From positions 1 to 56,259 of the forward strand of contig DASXVN010000077.1 of NCBI GenBank assembly GCA_036504235.1: a stretch of 56,259 nt of DNA, written 5' to 3'. The stretch comes from Zipacnadum sp036504235. Lineage in GTDB: Bacteria; Armatimonadota; Zipacnadia; Zipacnadales; Zipacnadaceae. Numbering within the stretch: position 1 is the first letter of the stretch; each line of letters starts with the position of its first letter. A model generated the notes under the pieces. The model did not search any database. It was given only the letters and a program-made list of their open reading frames with translations, and had not been told where the DNA came from. Of this stretch, positions 15,242 to 22,930 are shown one piece after another. Position numbers and translations under genes: made by a program.

Positions 15242-15673
15242 CTAGACGTCGTAGACCTGCTCGCCTTCCTCCGTACCCGAGAAGCCGACGCCGGGCGCCG
15301 AATCCAGGCTCTGGAAGATGCGCTCGACGAACGTGATCAGCTCGCGCGGGTTGAAAGGCTTGGTCAGGTAGGAGCTAACGCCGGAGGACCAGCCGCGGAA
15401 AATATCCGCATCCTGAGCCTTGGCGGTCAGCATGATGACCGGAATATCGCGGGTGCTCGCATCGGCCTGCAGCCGCTTGAGTACCTCAAAGCCATCCATG
15501 CGCGGCATCATCACGTCCAGGATGACCATGTCCGGCTTTTCCTTCGCCACTTGTTCGAGTGCTTCCACACCATCGAAGGCGGTGATCACCGTGAAGCCGG
15601 ATTTCGCCAGGTTAACTTCCACCAGGCGTACGATGTGGCGCTCGTCATCAACCACGAGGATTTTTCTGGGCAT
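15242..15673 (-). CDS. Single-domain response regulator (CheY/Spo0F-like receiver)
   Basis: The 143-residue protein is one receiver domain: KILVVDDERH (acidic D9, D10), phospho-acceptor D53 in MVILDVMMPRMDG, MLTAKA (Thr switch) and LTKPF (Lys). No output domain follows, only a 20-residue acidic tail. It must act by protein contact. I chose ATG 15673 because AAGGAGGA precedes it and the product then starts right at the domain. The longer frame to 15757 would start at or before the RNA start. It is monocistronic between a strong promoter and a terminator. No histidine kinase is encoded in the window. Confidence 0.93.
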   Translation of the reverse strand: MPRKILVVDDERHIVRLVEVNLAKSGFTVITAFDGVEALEQVAKEKPDMVILDVMMPRMDGFEVLKRLQADASTRDIPVIMLTAKAQDADIFRGWSSGVSSYLTKPFNPRELITFVERIFQSLDSAPGVGFSGTEEGEQVYDV

Positions 15674-15765
15674 GGCGCTAGTGTCCTCCTTAGAAGGCGC
15701 CTTCCTGCGGACCAGCTTCCGACTGCCGTCGGGTCCGTGCTGAGGGAACGCGCCCATGCTTAGCG

Positions 15766-15795
15766 ATTATAGCAAAGGCTTTGTGAAGTTGTCAA
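15766..15795 (-). promoter_or_regulatory. Consensus sigma70-type promoter of the response regulator
   Basis: Minus strand: TTGACA (15795-15790), 18 bp, TATAAT (15771-15766). Both hexamers match consensus perfectly. The predicted RNA start near 15759 leaves a leader of about 86 bases. Confidence 0.9.
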
Positions 15796-15847
15796 ACCCG
15801 CGCGGTGGTTCTATGCCGACTTCATCGGCAAAAGTGCGTCCCGCCGC

Positions 15848-17380
15848 CTACTCGCGCTCCACCAGCGCCTGGACTTGGTCAAAAGCGCCCACCAGGGCGG
15901 GGTAGAGCGCCTGATACAGTTGATGATACGCTTGATAACGAGTGACCGCCGCGGCCTGCGGGAGCAACTCGTCCACCACGGAGATGGTCCCGGCGCAGGC
16001 CTCGGGCACCGAGGCGAACGCGCCGCTGCCCACCCCCGCCAGCAGGGCGACGCCAAACGCCGGCCCCTCGTCCACGTTGATCGTGCAGTGCGCTTCCCCG
16101 GTCACATCGGCCTGGATCTGCCGCCACAGCGGGCTGCGGGCCCCGCCGCCGGAGGCGCGCACCTGCCGGAAGGGCGTCCCCAGCGCCTTCATGATCTCAA
16201 ACGAGTCGCGCATCCCCAGGGCCACACCCTCCAGGACCGCGCGGATCATGTGGGCCTTCGTATGGCGCAGAGTCAAGCCGAAGAACACGCCCTTGGCGTT
16301 CGGATTCGGATAGGGCACCCGCTCGCCGGTCAGGTAGGGCAGGAAGATTAGCCCCTCGCTGGTCGCCACCGACGCGGCCGCCTCGGTCATGTACTCGTAC
16401 GGGTCGCGCCCGCTCTCGGCGGCCATATCTTTCTCGGTCTGGCAGAGCGTATCCCGCAGCCAGCGCAACGAGCCGCCTGCGGAGAGCATGACGCCCATCA
16501 CGTGCCACTTGCCGGGCACGGCGTGGCAGAAGGTATGGGTGCGCAACTCCGGGTCCATTAGCGGCTCGTCCAGGTGGGCGAAAACCACCCCGGAGGTGCC
16601 CAGCGTACTGCTGACCACGCCGGTGTCCACGATGCCGTTGCCGACCGCCCCGGCGGCCTGATCGCCACCGCCGCCGACCACCGGCGTCCCGGCCCGCAGG
16701 CCGGTCAGCTCGGCCGCCGCGCCGGTGATCCGTCCGCTGACCTCCGGTGACTCGTAGACGGTCGGGAGCCACTCCCGCGGCACGCCGATCTTGTCCAGCA
16801 CCACGGTGGACCAGCGGCGCTGCGGCACGTTGAGCAGCGAGGTGCCGGAGGCGTCGCTGACCTCGGTGGCGTACTCGCCGGTCAGGAGCAGGCGGATGTA
16901 GTCCTTGGGCAGCAGCACGCGCCGGACCCGGGCGTAATTCTCCGGCTCGTTGTCCCGCAGCCAGATGATCTTGGGCGCCTGAAAGCCGGTGAGCACCGGG
17001 TTGCAGGTCTCGGCGACCAGCGTCTCGCGGCCCACGGTCGCGGTGATCCAGTCGCACTGCGCGCCGGTGCGCTGGTCGCACCAGAGCAGGGCGGGGCGGA
17101 TGACCTGGTCCTGCGCGTCCAGAAATACCGACCCGTGCATCTGGCCGGACAGCCCGACCCCGGAGACCTCCGCGCCGTCCACCCCGGCCTGCGCGAGCAC
17201 CGAGCGGATCGTCTCCACCGTCGCCTGCCACCAGTGCGCGGGGTCCTGCTCCGCCCAGTTGGGGCGGGGCGTAGACAGCGGGTACTCGGCCAGCGCGCGC
17301 GCCACCACGCGGCCGGTCTCGTCAATCAGCAGGGTCTTGGTGCCACTGGTTCCGATGTCCAGGCCCAGTAAGTAAGCCAT
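15848..17380 (-). CDS. xylB: Xylulokinase
   Basis: XylB phosphorylates D-xylulose to xylulose 5-phosphate for the pentose phosphate pathway. The 510-residue protein is a FGGY-family sugar kinase with GLDIGTSGTKT (phosphate 1), WAEQDPAHWW, GVGLSGQMHGSV and ALLWCDQRT. It also has PVVGGGGDQAAGAVGNG and the C-terminal ASGGGARSPLWRQIQAD. The QMHG motif and catalytic Asp region point to xylulose. Related FGGY kinases cannot be fully excluded. It is the last gene of the sugar block from iolB. No xylose isomerase is next to it, though TIM-barrel epimerases are. Confidence 0.9.
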   Translation of the reverse strand: MAYLLGLDIGTSGTKTLLIDETGRVVARALAEYPLSTPRPNWAEQDPAHWWQATVETIRSVLAQAGVDGAEVSGVGLSGQMHGSVFLDAQDQVIRPALLWCDQRTGAQCDWITATVGRETLVAETCNPVLTGFQAPKIIWLRDNEPENYARVRRVLLPKDYIRLLLTGEYATEVSDASGTSLLNVPQRRWSTVVLDKIGVPREWLPTVYESPEVSGRITGAAAELTGLRAGTPVVGGGGDQAAGAVGNGIVDTGVVSSTLGTSGVVFAHLDEPLMDPELRTHTFCHAVPGKWHVMGVMLSAGGSLRWLRDTLCQTEKDMAAESGRDPYEYMTEAAASVATSEGLIFLPYLTGERVPYPNPNAKGVFFGLTLRHTKAHMIRAVLEGVALGMRDSFEIMKALGTPFRQVRASGGGARSPLWRQIQADVTGEAHCTINVDEGPAFGVALLAGVGSGAFASVPEACAGTISVVDELLPQAAAVTRYQAYHQLYQALYPALVGAFDQVQALVERE

Positions 17381-17421
17381 CCGTCGCCTCCCGAAATACT
17401 CGGCATGACGCTAACTGGCAC

Positions 17422-17448
17422 GTAGGGGCGGAGCTTGCTCCGCCCGCG
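17422..17448. repeat. Single palindromic repeat, simple form
   Basis: GTAGGGGCGGAGCTTGCTCC continuing to GCCCGCG. GGGCGGAGC and GCTCCGCCC pair with a two-base loop. The identical element is at 51244-51270. It sits between xylB and the cyclophilin-like gene. Confidence 0.85.
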
Positions 17449-17466
17449 CCTGCCGCTAAGCTGCCG

Positions 17467-17844
17467 CTACTCCTCGCCCTTGGCCAACAGGATGCGCGTG
17501 CCGGAGGGTACGGCTTTGAAGACGGTGGGATCGCCCTCCAGCTTCCCGAAAACATTGACCGCGCTGGCCGGGCGAATCTCGTCGCCCTGGCTCATCGGCG
17601 TGGGGCCAAAGAAGATGCAGAAAGCGTTGCCGGGGGGCCAGTAGCCGATATCGCCCAGGTCCACGGTCTCCCGCCCGTTCTCCTCGCCGAGATTCACCGG
17701 GATGCTGAAGTAGATCTCGTCGCCCCAGGTGTTGCCGACCGCCTCCAGCGGCAGCGCGTTCCAGATGCTCTGCGCGGTATGGCTGTCGTTGAGCAGCGCC
17801 CGAGCGTTTACCGATCCGGCCGTGATCTTGATGAAGTTGCCCAT
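17467..17844 (-). CDS. Cyclophilin-like fold protein (TM1367 type)
   Basis: The 125-residue protein fits the cyclophilin-like fold family of which Thermotoga TM1367 is the structural example. Conserved elements are a helix then IWNALPLEAVGNTWGDEIYFSIP, VDLGDIGYWPPGNAFCIFFGPTPMS and an EIRPASAVNVFGKLEG turn. These proteins lack the prolyl-isomerase active site as far as known, and their role is undefined. A GGAGGA site precedes the start. It lies 13 bases after glycerate kinase and so belongs to the sugar operon. Confidence 0.85.
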   Translation of the reverse strand: MGNFIKITAGSVNARALLNDSHTAQSIWNALPLEAVGNTWGDEIYFSIPVNLGEENGRETVDLGDIGYWPPGNAFCIFFGPTPMSQGDEIRPASAVNVFGKLEGDPTVFKAVPSGTRILLAKGEE

Positions 17845-17857
17845 GAGTCGTTCCTCC

Positions 17858-19039
17858 TTAGCTAACTGAGCCCGGCTGGGCGCTGCCTGAGACCAGGGGG
17901 CAGCCCAGCTTGAGCGTTTGTCCCAGGTTGTAGCCGGCCTGACGCAACTGGTCGCGAGCGGCTTCCGGCTCCAGGGCCTTCGCCAGGGTCTGGGGTCCCG
18001 GAGAGATTGACCAAGCGGCGCTCAGGCCCCAGGTCGCGAACTCCGCCGGATCGCCGTCCACCGCCCCCGCAATCGCCAGCACCGGCACGCCGATTTCCCG
18101 GCCTAGCTGGGCGACGGCCCAGGGGCCCTTGCCAAAGCTGGTCTGCGCGTCCAAGCGGCCCTCGCCGGTGACCAGCAGGTCGGCGCCGGTCGCCTTCTCG
18201 CGCAGGCCGATCGTCTCGAGAATAAGTTGCGCCCCCGGCTCCAGGGTGGCGTCACAGAATACCACCAGCCCGGCCGCCAGGCCTCCCGCGGCTCCCGCGC
18301 CGGGCAGATTGGCCACCGACTTGCCCAGTTGGTGCTCGACGACCTCCGCCAGGTGGCGCAGGCCTCGGTCCAGTTTCTCGACCATCTCCGGCGTCGCGCC
18401 CTTCTGCGGACCATAGATGGGAGCGGCGCCCTGCGCCCCGAAGAGGGGATTGGAGACATCGCAGGCCACGCGGAAGCGGCTGTCCGCCAGGCGGTTGTCC
18501 AGGTTGCTGATGTCAATGTGAGCGATGCGCTCCAAGGTACGCCCCGTGGCCCGCGTAATCTCGCGGCCCTCGTCGTCATAGAAGCGCACGCCCAGCGCCT
18601 GGGCCAGACCTGCTCCGCCATCGGTGGTAGCGCTACCGCCCACGCCGATGATGAACTCCCGGCAGCCCCGGTCTAGGGCGGCGACCACTAGCTGGCCGGT
18701 GCCATACGTGCTGGTCAGCAACGGATTGCGGCGCTTCTCCTCGACCAGCGCGAGCCCGGAGGCGGACGCGGTCTCGATGACCGCCGTGCACGCGTCGCCC
18801 AGGATGCCAAAGTGGGCCATCACGGGTCGACCTAGCGGACCGCTGACCCGTTCGGTGACCAGGCGGCCGCCGGTCGCCTCCACGAGCACGGCAGCGGTGC
18901 CGTCGCCCCCGTCGGCAATCGGCGCGGTGACTATTTCCAGAGACGGGTCGGCCCGCTCCAAGCCCTCGCGCAACGCGGCGCAGACCTCCGGCGAGGGCAG
19001 GCAGCCCTTGAACCCATCAGGTGCAATAACAATTCTCAC
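17858..19039 (-). CDS. glxK: Glycerate 2-kinase (type 2, GlxK/GarK family)
   Basis: It phosphorylates D-glycerate to 2-phosphoglycerate, feeding lower glycolysis. The 393-residue length fits. Motifs: IVIAPDGFKGCL at the N-terminus, PIADGGDGT, IGVGGSATTDGGAG, a FGAQGAAPIYGPQKGA loop and TGEGRLDAQTSFGKG. I chose a GTG start at 19039 with GGGGGGAT upstream. A longer frame to 19186 only reads through an intergenic palindromic repeat and adds repeat-derived sequence (HRRDAGATG). It would metabolise glycerate from uronate or inositol routes suggested by its neighbours. Confidence 0.9.
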   Translation of the reverse strand: MRIVIAPDGFKGCLPSPEVCAALREGLERADPSLEIVTAPIADGGDGTAAVLVEATGGRLVTERVSGPLGRPVMAHFGILGDACTAVIETASASGLALVEEKRRNPLLTSTYGTGQLVVAALDRGCREFIIGVGGSATTDGGAGLAQALGVRFYDDEGREITRATGRTLERIAHIDISNLDNRLADSRFRVACDVSNPLFGAQGAAPIYGPQKGATPEMVEKLDRGLRHLAEVVEHQLGKSVANLPGAGAAGGLAAGLVVFCDATLEPGAQLILETIGLREKATGADLLVTGEGRLDAQTSFGKGPWAVAQLGREIGVPVLAIAGAVDGDPAEFATWGLSAAWSISPGPQTLAKALEPEAARDQLRQAGYNLGQTLKLGCPLVSGSAQPGSVS

Positions 19040-19092
19040 AGCTACAAAATCCCCCCACAGGATAATGACAAAACGGTCTGGTGTTGCTCGTC

Positions 19093-19150
19093 GGGGCGGC
19101 CTTCCACCGTCCCCGGTGGCACCGGCGTCTCGCCGGTGCTCGGCCGCCCC
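19093..19150. repeat. Nested cloverleaf repeat containing a CACCGGC-GTCTC-GCCGGTG hairpin
   Basis: The outer stem GGGGCGGCC / GGCCGCCCC (19093-19101 with 19142-19150) encloses two hairpins. One is CCACCG-TCCC-CGGTGG at 19104-19119. The other is CACCGGC-GTCTC-GCCGGTG at 19120-19138. It lies between the epimerase and glycerate kinase genes. Confidence 0.85.
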
Positions 19151-19164
19151 TACCCGGAATCCCC

Positions 19165-20097
19165 TTAGCTCCCGATCTCGGCCCACGCGCGCTGGAAGGT
19201 GCGAGCGGTGCCGGCCAGGATGAGCTGCGTGCTCTCGCCCGGCAGCGGCTTGACCTCAAAGGTGAACACCGGCTTCTCGGTCGGCACGTCCGACTTGAAG
19301 TAGCCGCTATAGATCAGGGTCTCGATGAACTCCTTGAGCTGCGGGACATCGTTTTCGGACCCCAGCATGCCAAAGCGCGGGTGCACGTCGCCGTACGCCG
19401 CGTGCGCCGGGTCTTGCATCGCGCAGTTGCCTGCATGCACGTGGATCAGGTAATCGCCGATCTGCTCCACACAATCGGCGGGGCTCTCGCCCAGCAGCGG
19501 GAGATGCGACAGGTCAATGGTCAGGCCGAAGTTGTCCACGCTCTCGCGGACCCGGCGGGCGACCTCGCGAGCCAGGGCGCTCGGGCCAACCAGGCACCGC
19601 TTATCAATGTTGTAGTCGAAGGTCTCCAGCGTCACCCAGACCACATAATCGCGAGCCTGCGCCTGTGCGTACTGGCAGCACTCGACCAGGGACGCAACCA
19701 GCAGGTCCACCTGCTGCGCGCGGTCGGCTTCGCCGGGATCCGGGCCGCTAAGCACGGCGCACAGGCGCGCGTTCATCTCGTAAGCAGCGTCCAGAGAGGC
19801 CTTGACGCAGTCAATCGCCGCGCGGCGGCCGGCCTCGTCCGGGTTGTTCAGGTTCAGCTTGCCGCCCAGCAGCGGCGGCTGGCCGGCGACGATCAGGCGC
19901 ACCGCGGCCTGGTCGGCAATCGCCTTAATCCGGGCATGAGTGGCGCTGTCGGTGGGCTTGACTTCCAGCACGTCGAAGAAGGTGTCCCGGCAGACCTCCT
20001 CCAGGGAGGCGAATAGCTCCTCATTGTTGGTAACGCCAGGATAGGCCATCGGGTGAACGAGGCCGATATGCATCTGCTCACGCCAAGATTCGATCAT
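19165..20097 (-). CDS. TIM-barrel sugar phosphate isomerase/epimerase family protein
   Basis: The 310-residue protein is an AP-endonuclease-2/xylose-isomerase-like TIM barrel. Visible are metal-ligand segments VWVTLETFDYN, FGLTIDLSHLPLLGE, YLIHVHAGNC and PVFTFEVKPLPGE. Such enzymes isomerise or dehydrate sugars and inositol intermediates with a divalent metal. I chose ATG 20097 because AAGGAGCACC precedes it; upstream frame residues come from a repeat. Its place next to iolB suggests an inosose or keto-sugar step, but the substrate is not determined. Confidence 0.85.
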   Translation of the reverse strand: MIESWREQMHIGLVHPMAYPGVTNNEELFASLEEVCRDTFFDVLEVKPTDSATHARIKAIADQAAVRLIVAGQPPLLGGKLNLNNPDEAGRRAAIDCVKASLDAAYEMNARLCAVLSGPDPGEADRAQQVDLLVASLVECCQYAQAQARDYVVWVTLETFDYNIDKRCLVGPSALAREVARRVRESVDNFGLTIDLSHLPLLGESPADCVEQIGDYLIHVHAGNCAMQDPAHAAYGDVHPRFGMLGSENDVPQLKEFIETLIYSGYFKSDVPTEKPVFTFEVKPLPGESTQLILAGTARTFQRAWAEIGS

Positions 20098-20169
20098 GAT
20101 ATGGTGCTCCTTGAGGTAATCTGGCCCGCCGGCGGGCGGGACTTGGGTTGTCGTACCGTCTCTTCTGGC

Positions 20170-20280
20170 GTAGGGGCGCGTTTTGCGGTGTCTGCGCCGC
20201 AACACACGCCCGTTCGCTGCCTGTAGGTTAACGTGCGGGCGTGTGTTGCCCCGCCGGAGCGGGACAAAACGCGCCCCTAC
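20170..20280. repeat. Cruciform-type inverted-pair repeat (GTAGGGGCGCGTTTT type)
   Basis: Outer arms 20170-20184 / 20266-20280 form 15 bp and inner arms 20201-20212 / 20236-20247 form 12 bp. Side hairpin 1 (20185-20200) has a 6-bp stem starting GCGG and loop TCTG. Side hairpin 2 (20248-20265) has stem CCCGC/GCGGG and loop CGGA. Arms match the copy at 11111-11226; the hairpin stems do not. Confidence 0.9.
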
Positions 20281-20308
20281 GGGAAGCGGCGGCCTGCTTC
20301 GCCTCCCG

Positions 20309-21136
20309 CTAGTACCCCATATCCTTAGCCATTTCGCCGGCGGCCTTGACCCAGGCGTGCGCCGGATCGTCCTTGGGGCGCAGGCGACGCTCGGTGGGGC
20401 CGGCCAGCATCCATAGATAGTAAAGCTGGTACCCCGGCGCGGCCACTACCGGATGATAGCCGCGCGGGATTAGTACCGTGTCACCCTCTTCGACGCAGTA
20501 CGCTTCGTCCAGGGTTCGGTCATCCGTATACACGCGCTGCATCCCGAAGCCCTGCGCCGGGTTGAAGGCGTAATAATAGATCTCCTCGAGGCAAACTTCT
20601 TCCGGAAAATCGTCAATTTCGTGCTTGTGCGGGGGGTAGCTGGACCAATTGCCGGGGGGGTTGAAGGTCTCGCCGACCACCAGGCGCTGGGCCTGCGGCA
20701 CATTGGCGCCGATCACGTTGTGTACTTCCCGCCGCCAATTCCAGTTGCCGGCCCGATTCACCTGCACGTCAGCAGGAGTAATTATCTGCACCGCTCCGGA
20801 ACTGCTGGAGGGCGCGCTGCACAGGGCCAAGAGCGCTCGGCTGCGGGCCACCAGGCGGCAGTCGGTGGCCGGGGGCAGGTACGCCCCGGTGCACTTGCCG
20901 CCAAAGACGGAGGTGCGGCCGCCCAGGCCCGAGTAGTCCTGGCCTCCGGCCGCCAAATCGGCAATTCCGGTCAGATAGATCAGGGCGTATTCCCGGTCGG
21001 CGGTGTGCAGATCATAGCTCTCGCCGGGCGCGAGGCTCAGCAGCGAAAAGCCGAGCAGCTCCAGCGGCCCGGTCCCGGCGCGGTAGACCTCCGTCAGTCC
21101 CGCCTCGGGGGATACGCGCAAACGTAGATTGGTCAT
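20309..21136 (-). CDS. iolB: 5-deoxy-glucuronate isomerase
   Basis: IolB converts 5-deoxy-D-glucuronate to 5-dehydro-2-deoxy-D-gluconate in myo-inositol catabolism. The 275-residue bicupin shows GESYDLHTADREYALIYLTG in the first cupin. The second has VGETFNPPGNWSSYPPHKHE, CLEEIYYYAFNPAQGFGMQR, ALPRGYHPV-like LIPRGYHPV and YYLWMLAG. HKHE and the later Glu and His are metal ligands. No iolC, D, E, G or J is in the window. It could therefore serve a reduced pathway or act on another uronate, as KduI-type relatives do. It heads the minus-strand sugar operon and is divergent from the parvulin gene. Confidence 0.9.
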   Translation of the reverse strand: MTNLRLRVSPEAGLTEVYRAGTGPLELLGFSLLSLAPGESYDLHTADREYALIYLTGIADLAAGGQDYSGLGGRTSVFGGKCTGAYLPPATDCRLVARSRALLALCSAPSSSSGAVQIITPADVQVNRAGNWNWRREVHNVIGANVPQAQRLVVGETFNPPGNWSSYPPHKHEIDDFPEEVCLEEIYYYAFNPAQGFGMQRVYTDDRTLDEAYCVEEGDTVLIPRGYHPVVAAPGYQLYYLWMLAGPTERRLRPKDDPAHAWVKAAGEMAKDMGY

Positions 21137-21200
21137 GGGTGAGACCCCCTTCGCGGTCCCTTTCTCCGTCGCCGGGGCGCTTACCTCCCGGGGGAGGCGG

Positions 21201-21230
21201 TTGACAGTGCGGGCGTGCCGTACCTATAAT
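21201..21230 (+). promoter_or_regulatory. Consensus sigma70-type promoter of the parvulin foldase gene
   Basis: TTGACA (21201-21206), 18 bp, TATAAT (21225-21230). Both hexamers are perfect. RNA would start near 21237, about 48 bases before the GTG at 21285. This rules out the long upstream frame reaching back to 21129. Confidence 0.9.
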
Positions 21231-21284
21231 CTCTTCGCTGTGCTACCTCGCGCGCCAGTTTCTTCCCTGGGAGGGTGGATAACG

Positions 21285-22613
21285 GTGTCATACACGCGCT
21301 TTACCCCCGCTTTGGTTCTTGCCTGCCTTCTGCTGCTAGGACTCTCCGTCACGGCCGGGTGGTCGCAGACCCGCACGGCGGCCCCGCGCGCCGGGACCGT
21401 GCGCCCCGCGCCGGCGGCCGCCGTCGAGCCGCCTATGCCGGCGGTCCTCGCGATGGTCAACGGCAAGCCGCTGACCGCCGAGAGCTTCCGCGAGGCCACC
21501 AATGAGGGCTTTGCCCGCCAGATCTTTGAGACGCTGCTGCATCGCCGCCTGATCTGGGACGAGGCGCAGCGCCTGGGGATCACCCTCTCCAAGAGCGAGT
21601 TCGAGGCCAAACTCCACCAGGTCAAGGCGGGCTACGGCTCGCCGGAGGCTTTCCAGACCGCCCTGCACCAGCAGGGCCTGACGGAGGCCTACTTCGACCA
21701 GCGGCTCAAGACCCAGATGCTGCTGGATATGATCGTGGACCGGCGCGGCGCGCTGCGCGAGGATGAGATCAGCGCCTACTACGATAAGCACAAGAGCGAG
21801 TACGTGCGCCCGGCGCGCGTGCACCTGTTTGACCTGGTAACCACCGACGCCGAGGCGGCCTACGCCGCGCGCCGCCGGATCAGCAACGGGGAAGAGTTCG
21901 CCGCGGTCGCCAAGGAGATGTCGGTAGACCCCTCCGCCGCGCAAGGCGGCGACCGGGGCTGGCTTAGCGCCACCCAGGTGCCGGATGAGCTGATGCGCGC
22001 CACCGCCTTCTCCCTGGAGGTCGGCCAGACCAGCAACCCGCTGCTCGTGTCCGGCAAGTACCACGTCCTCTACGTCAGCGAGGCCGAGCCCGGCGTCAGC
22101 CGCAATCTCGCCCAGGCGCGTCCCGACCTTATCACCGCCCTGCGCCAGGAAAAGGGCCTGACCCGGGAAGCGGTGCAGGATGCGCTGGTTCGCGAGGCCG
22201 GCGTGCAGATCAACTGGGACCCGCTGCGCTATCTGGCCGCCGAGTACCTTTCGATGAAGCAGATCCACATCTATGTGGACGGCAAACCGGTAGTCCTCCC
22301 GCGGCCCGCCTTCCTGGTCGGGGGACGCTTGCTCGCCCCCGCCAAGCCCCTCGTGGTAGCCCTGGGCGCCCGGATGATCTGGACGCCCGGCACCTCCACT
22401 CTGACCGCCGAGCGCCAGGGCAAGAAGGTCTCCTTCACCAGCGGCAAGCCGATCGCCATGATCAACGGCAAGGCCCGGCAGGTCGTCGCCTCGCGCATCG
22501 AGGGCGAAATTCTGTTGGTCGAGCCGCGCGCGCTGGTCGAGGGCCTGGGCGGCAGCGTCCAGTGGAACGCGGCCCGCAACAGCCTGTACATCAAGTCCAC
22601 GCCGGAGAGCTAG
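21285..22613 (+). CDS. Exported parvulin-type peptidyl-prolyl isomerase with a C-terminal stalk domain
   Basis: The 442-residue product starts at GTG with GGAGGG nine bases before it. It has a signal peptide (about residues 8-28), a short Ala/Pro linker and a SurA-like N-terminal chaperone region (LAMVNGKPLTAESFREA). A parvulin domain follows (about 185-285, EEFAAVAKEMSVDPSAAQGGDRGW). The C-terminal copper-amine-oxidase-like stalk domain (about 325-440) has IYVDGKPVVLPRPAF and RALVEGLGGSVQWN. It probably helps fold exported proteins. Fusion of a parvulin to a stalk domain is unusual and may anchor it in the envelope. Confidence 0.88.
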   Translation: MSYTRFTPALVLACLLLLGLSVTAGWSQTRTAAPRAGTVRPAPAAAVEPPMPAVLAMVNGKPLTAESFREATNEGFARQIFETLLHRRLIWDEAQRLGITLSKSEFEAKLHQVKAGYGSPEAFQTALHQQGLTEAYFDQRLKTQMLLDMIVDRRGALREDEISAYYDKHKSEYVRPARVHLFDLVTTDAEAAYAARRRISNGEEFAAVAKEMSVDPSAAQGGDRGWLSATQVPDELMRATAFSLEVGQTSNPLLVSGKYHVLYVSEAEPGVSRNLAQARPDLITALRQEKGLTREAVQDALVREAGVQINWDPLRYLAAEYLSMKQIHIYVDGKPVVLPRPAFLVGGRLLAPAKPLVVALGARMIWTPGTSTLTAERQGKKVSFTSGKPIAMINGKARQVVASRIEGEILLVEPRALVEGLGGSVQWNAARNSLYIKSTPES

Positions 22614-22638
22614 CCCCCGGCATCCCACTGCTTACCCC

Positions 22639-22673
22639 GGGCGCTGTCCAGATCGAACTGACAGCGCCCGTTT
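22639..22673 (+). terminator. Terminator after the parvulin gene
   Basis: GGGCGCTGTC, 11-base loop, GACAGCGCCC, then GTTTAG. A perfect 10-bp stem 26 bases after the stop; the T-tract is short, so efficiency is uncertain. Confidence 0.75.
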
Positions 22674-22752
22674 AGTGTTAGACTGTGGTGTGTATCTAGA
22701 AGCAGTTTCAAAACCGTCCCGACTGGCGCAGGAGAAGTGCCGTCGGGCGGTT

Positions 22753-22864
22753 GTAGGGGCGGAAGTTCGGCGTCTGCGCCGAATCTCCGCCCGCGTGTAC
22801 CACTAAGTTAGCTCCTTGGCGCGGGCGGAGATTGCCCGGCAGACCGGGCAACTTCCGCCCCTAC
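22753..22864. repeat. Cruciform-type inverted-pair repeat (GTAGGGGCGGAAGTT type)
   Basis: Outer arms 22753-22767 / 22850-22864 form 15 perfect bp and inner arms 22782-22795 / 22820-22833 form 14. Side hairpin 1 is CGGCG-TCTG-CGCCG and side hairpin 2 is GCCCGG-CAGA-CCGGGC. This is the cleanest four-way-junction copy in the window. Together with the terminator it fills the 317-base gap between the parvulin and glycosyltransferase genes. Confidence 0.92.
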
Positions 22865-22930
22865 GTAGGACACCACGGTTTTGCGACTTAATCTAGGCCG
22901 AGGGACGAGGCGCCCGCGGCGGAGGCTTGC

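Noticed and set aside
15800..15840. GCCGA/TCGGC hairpin after xylB as a terminator
   Set aside because: The stem is only five pairs and the T-run lies on the wrong side for the xylB transcript.
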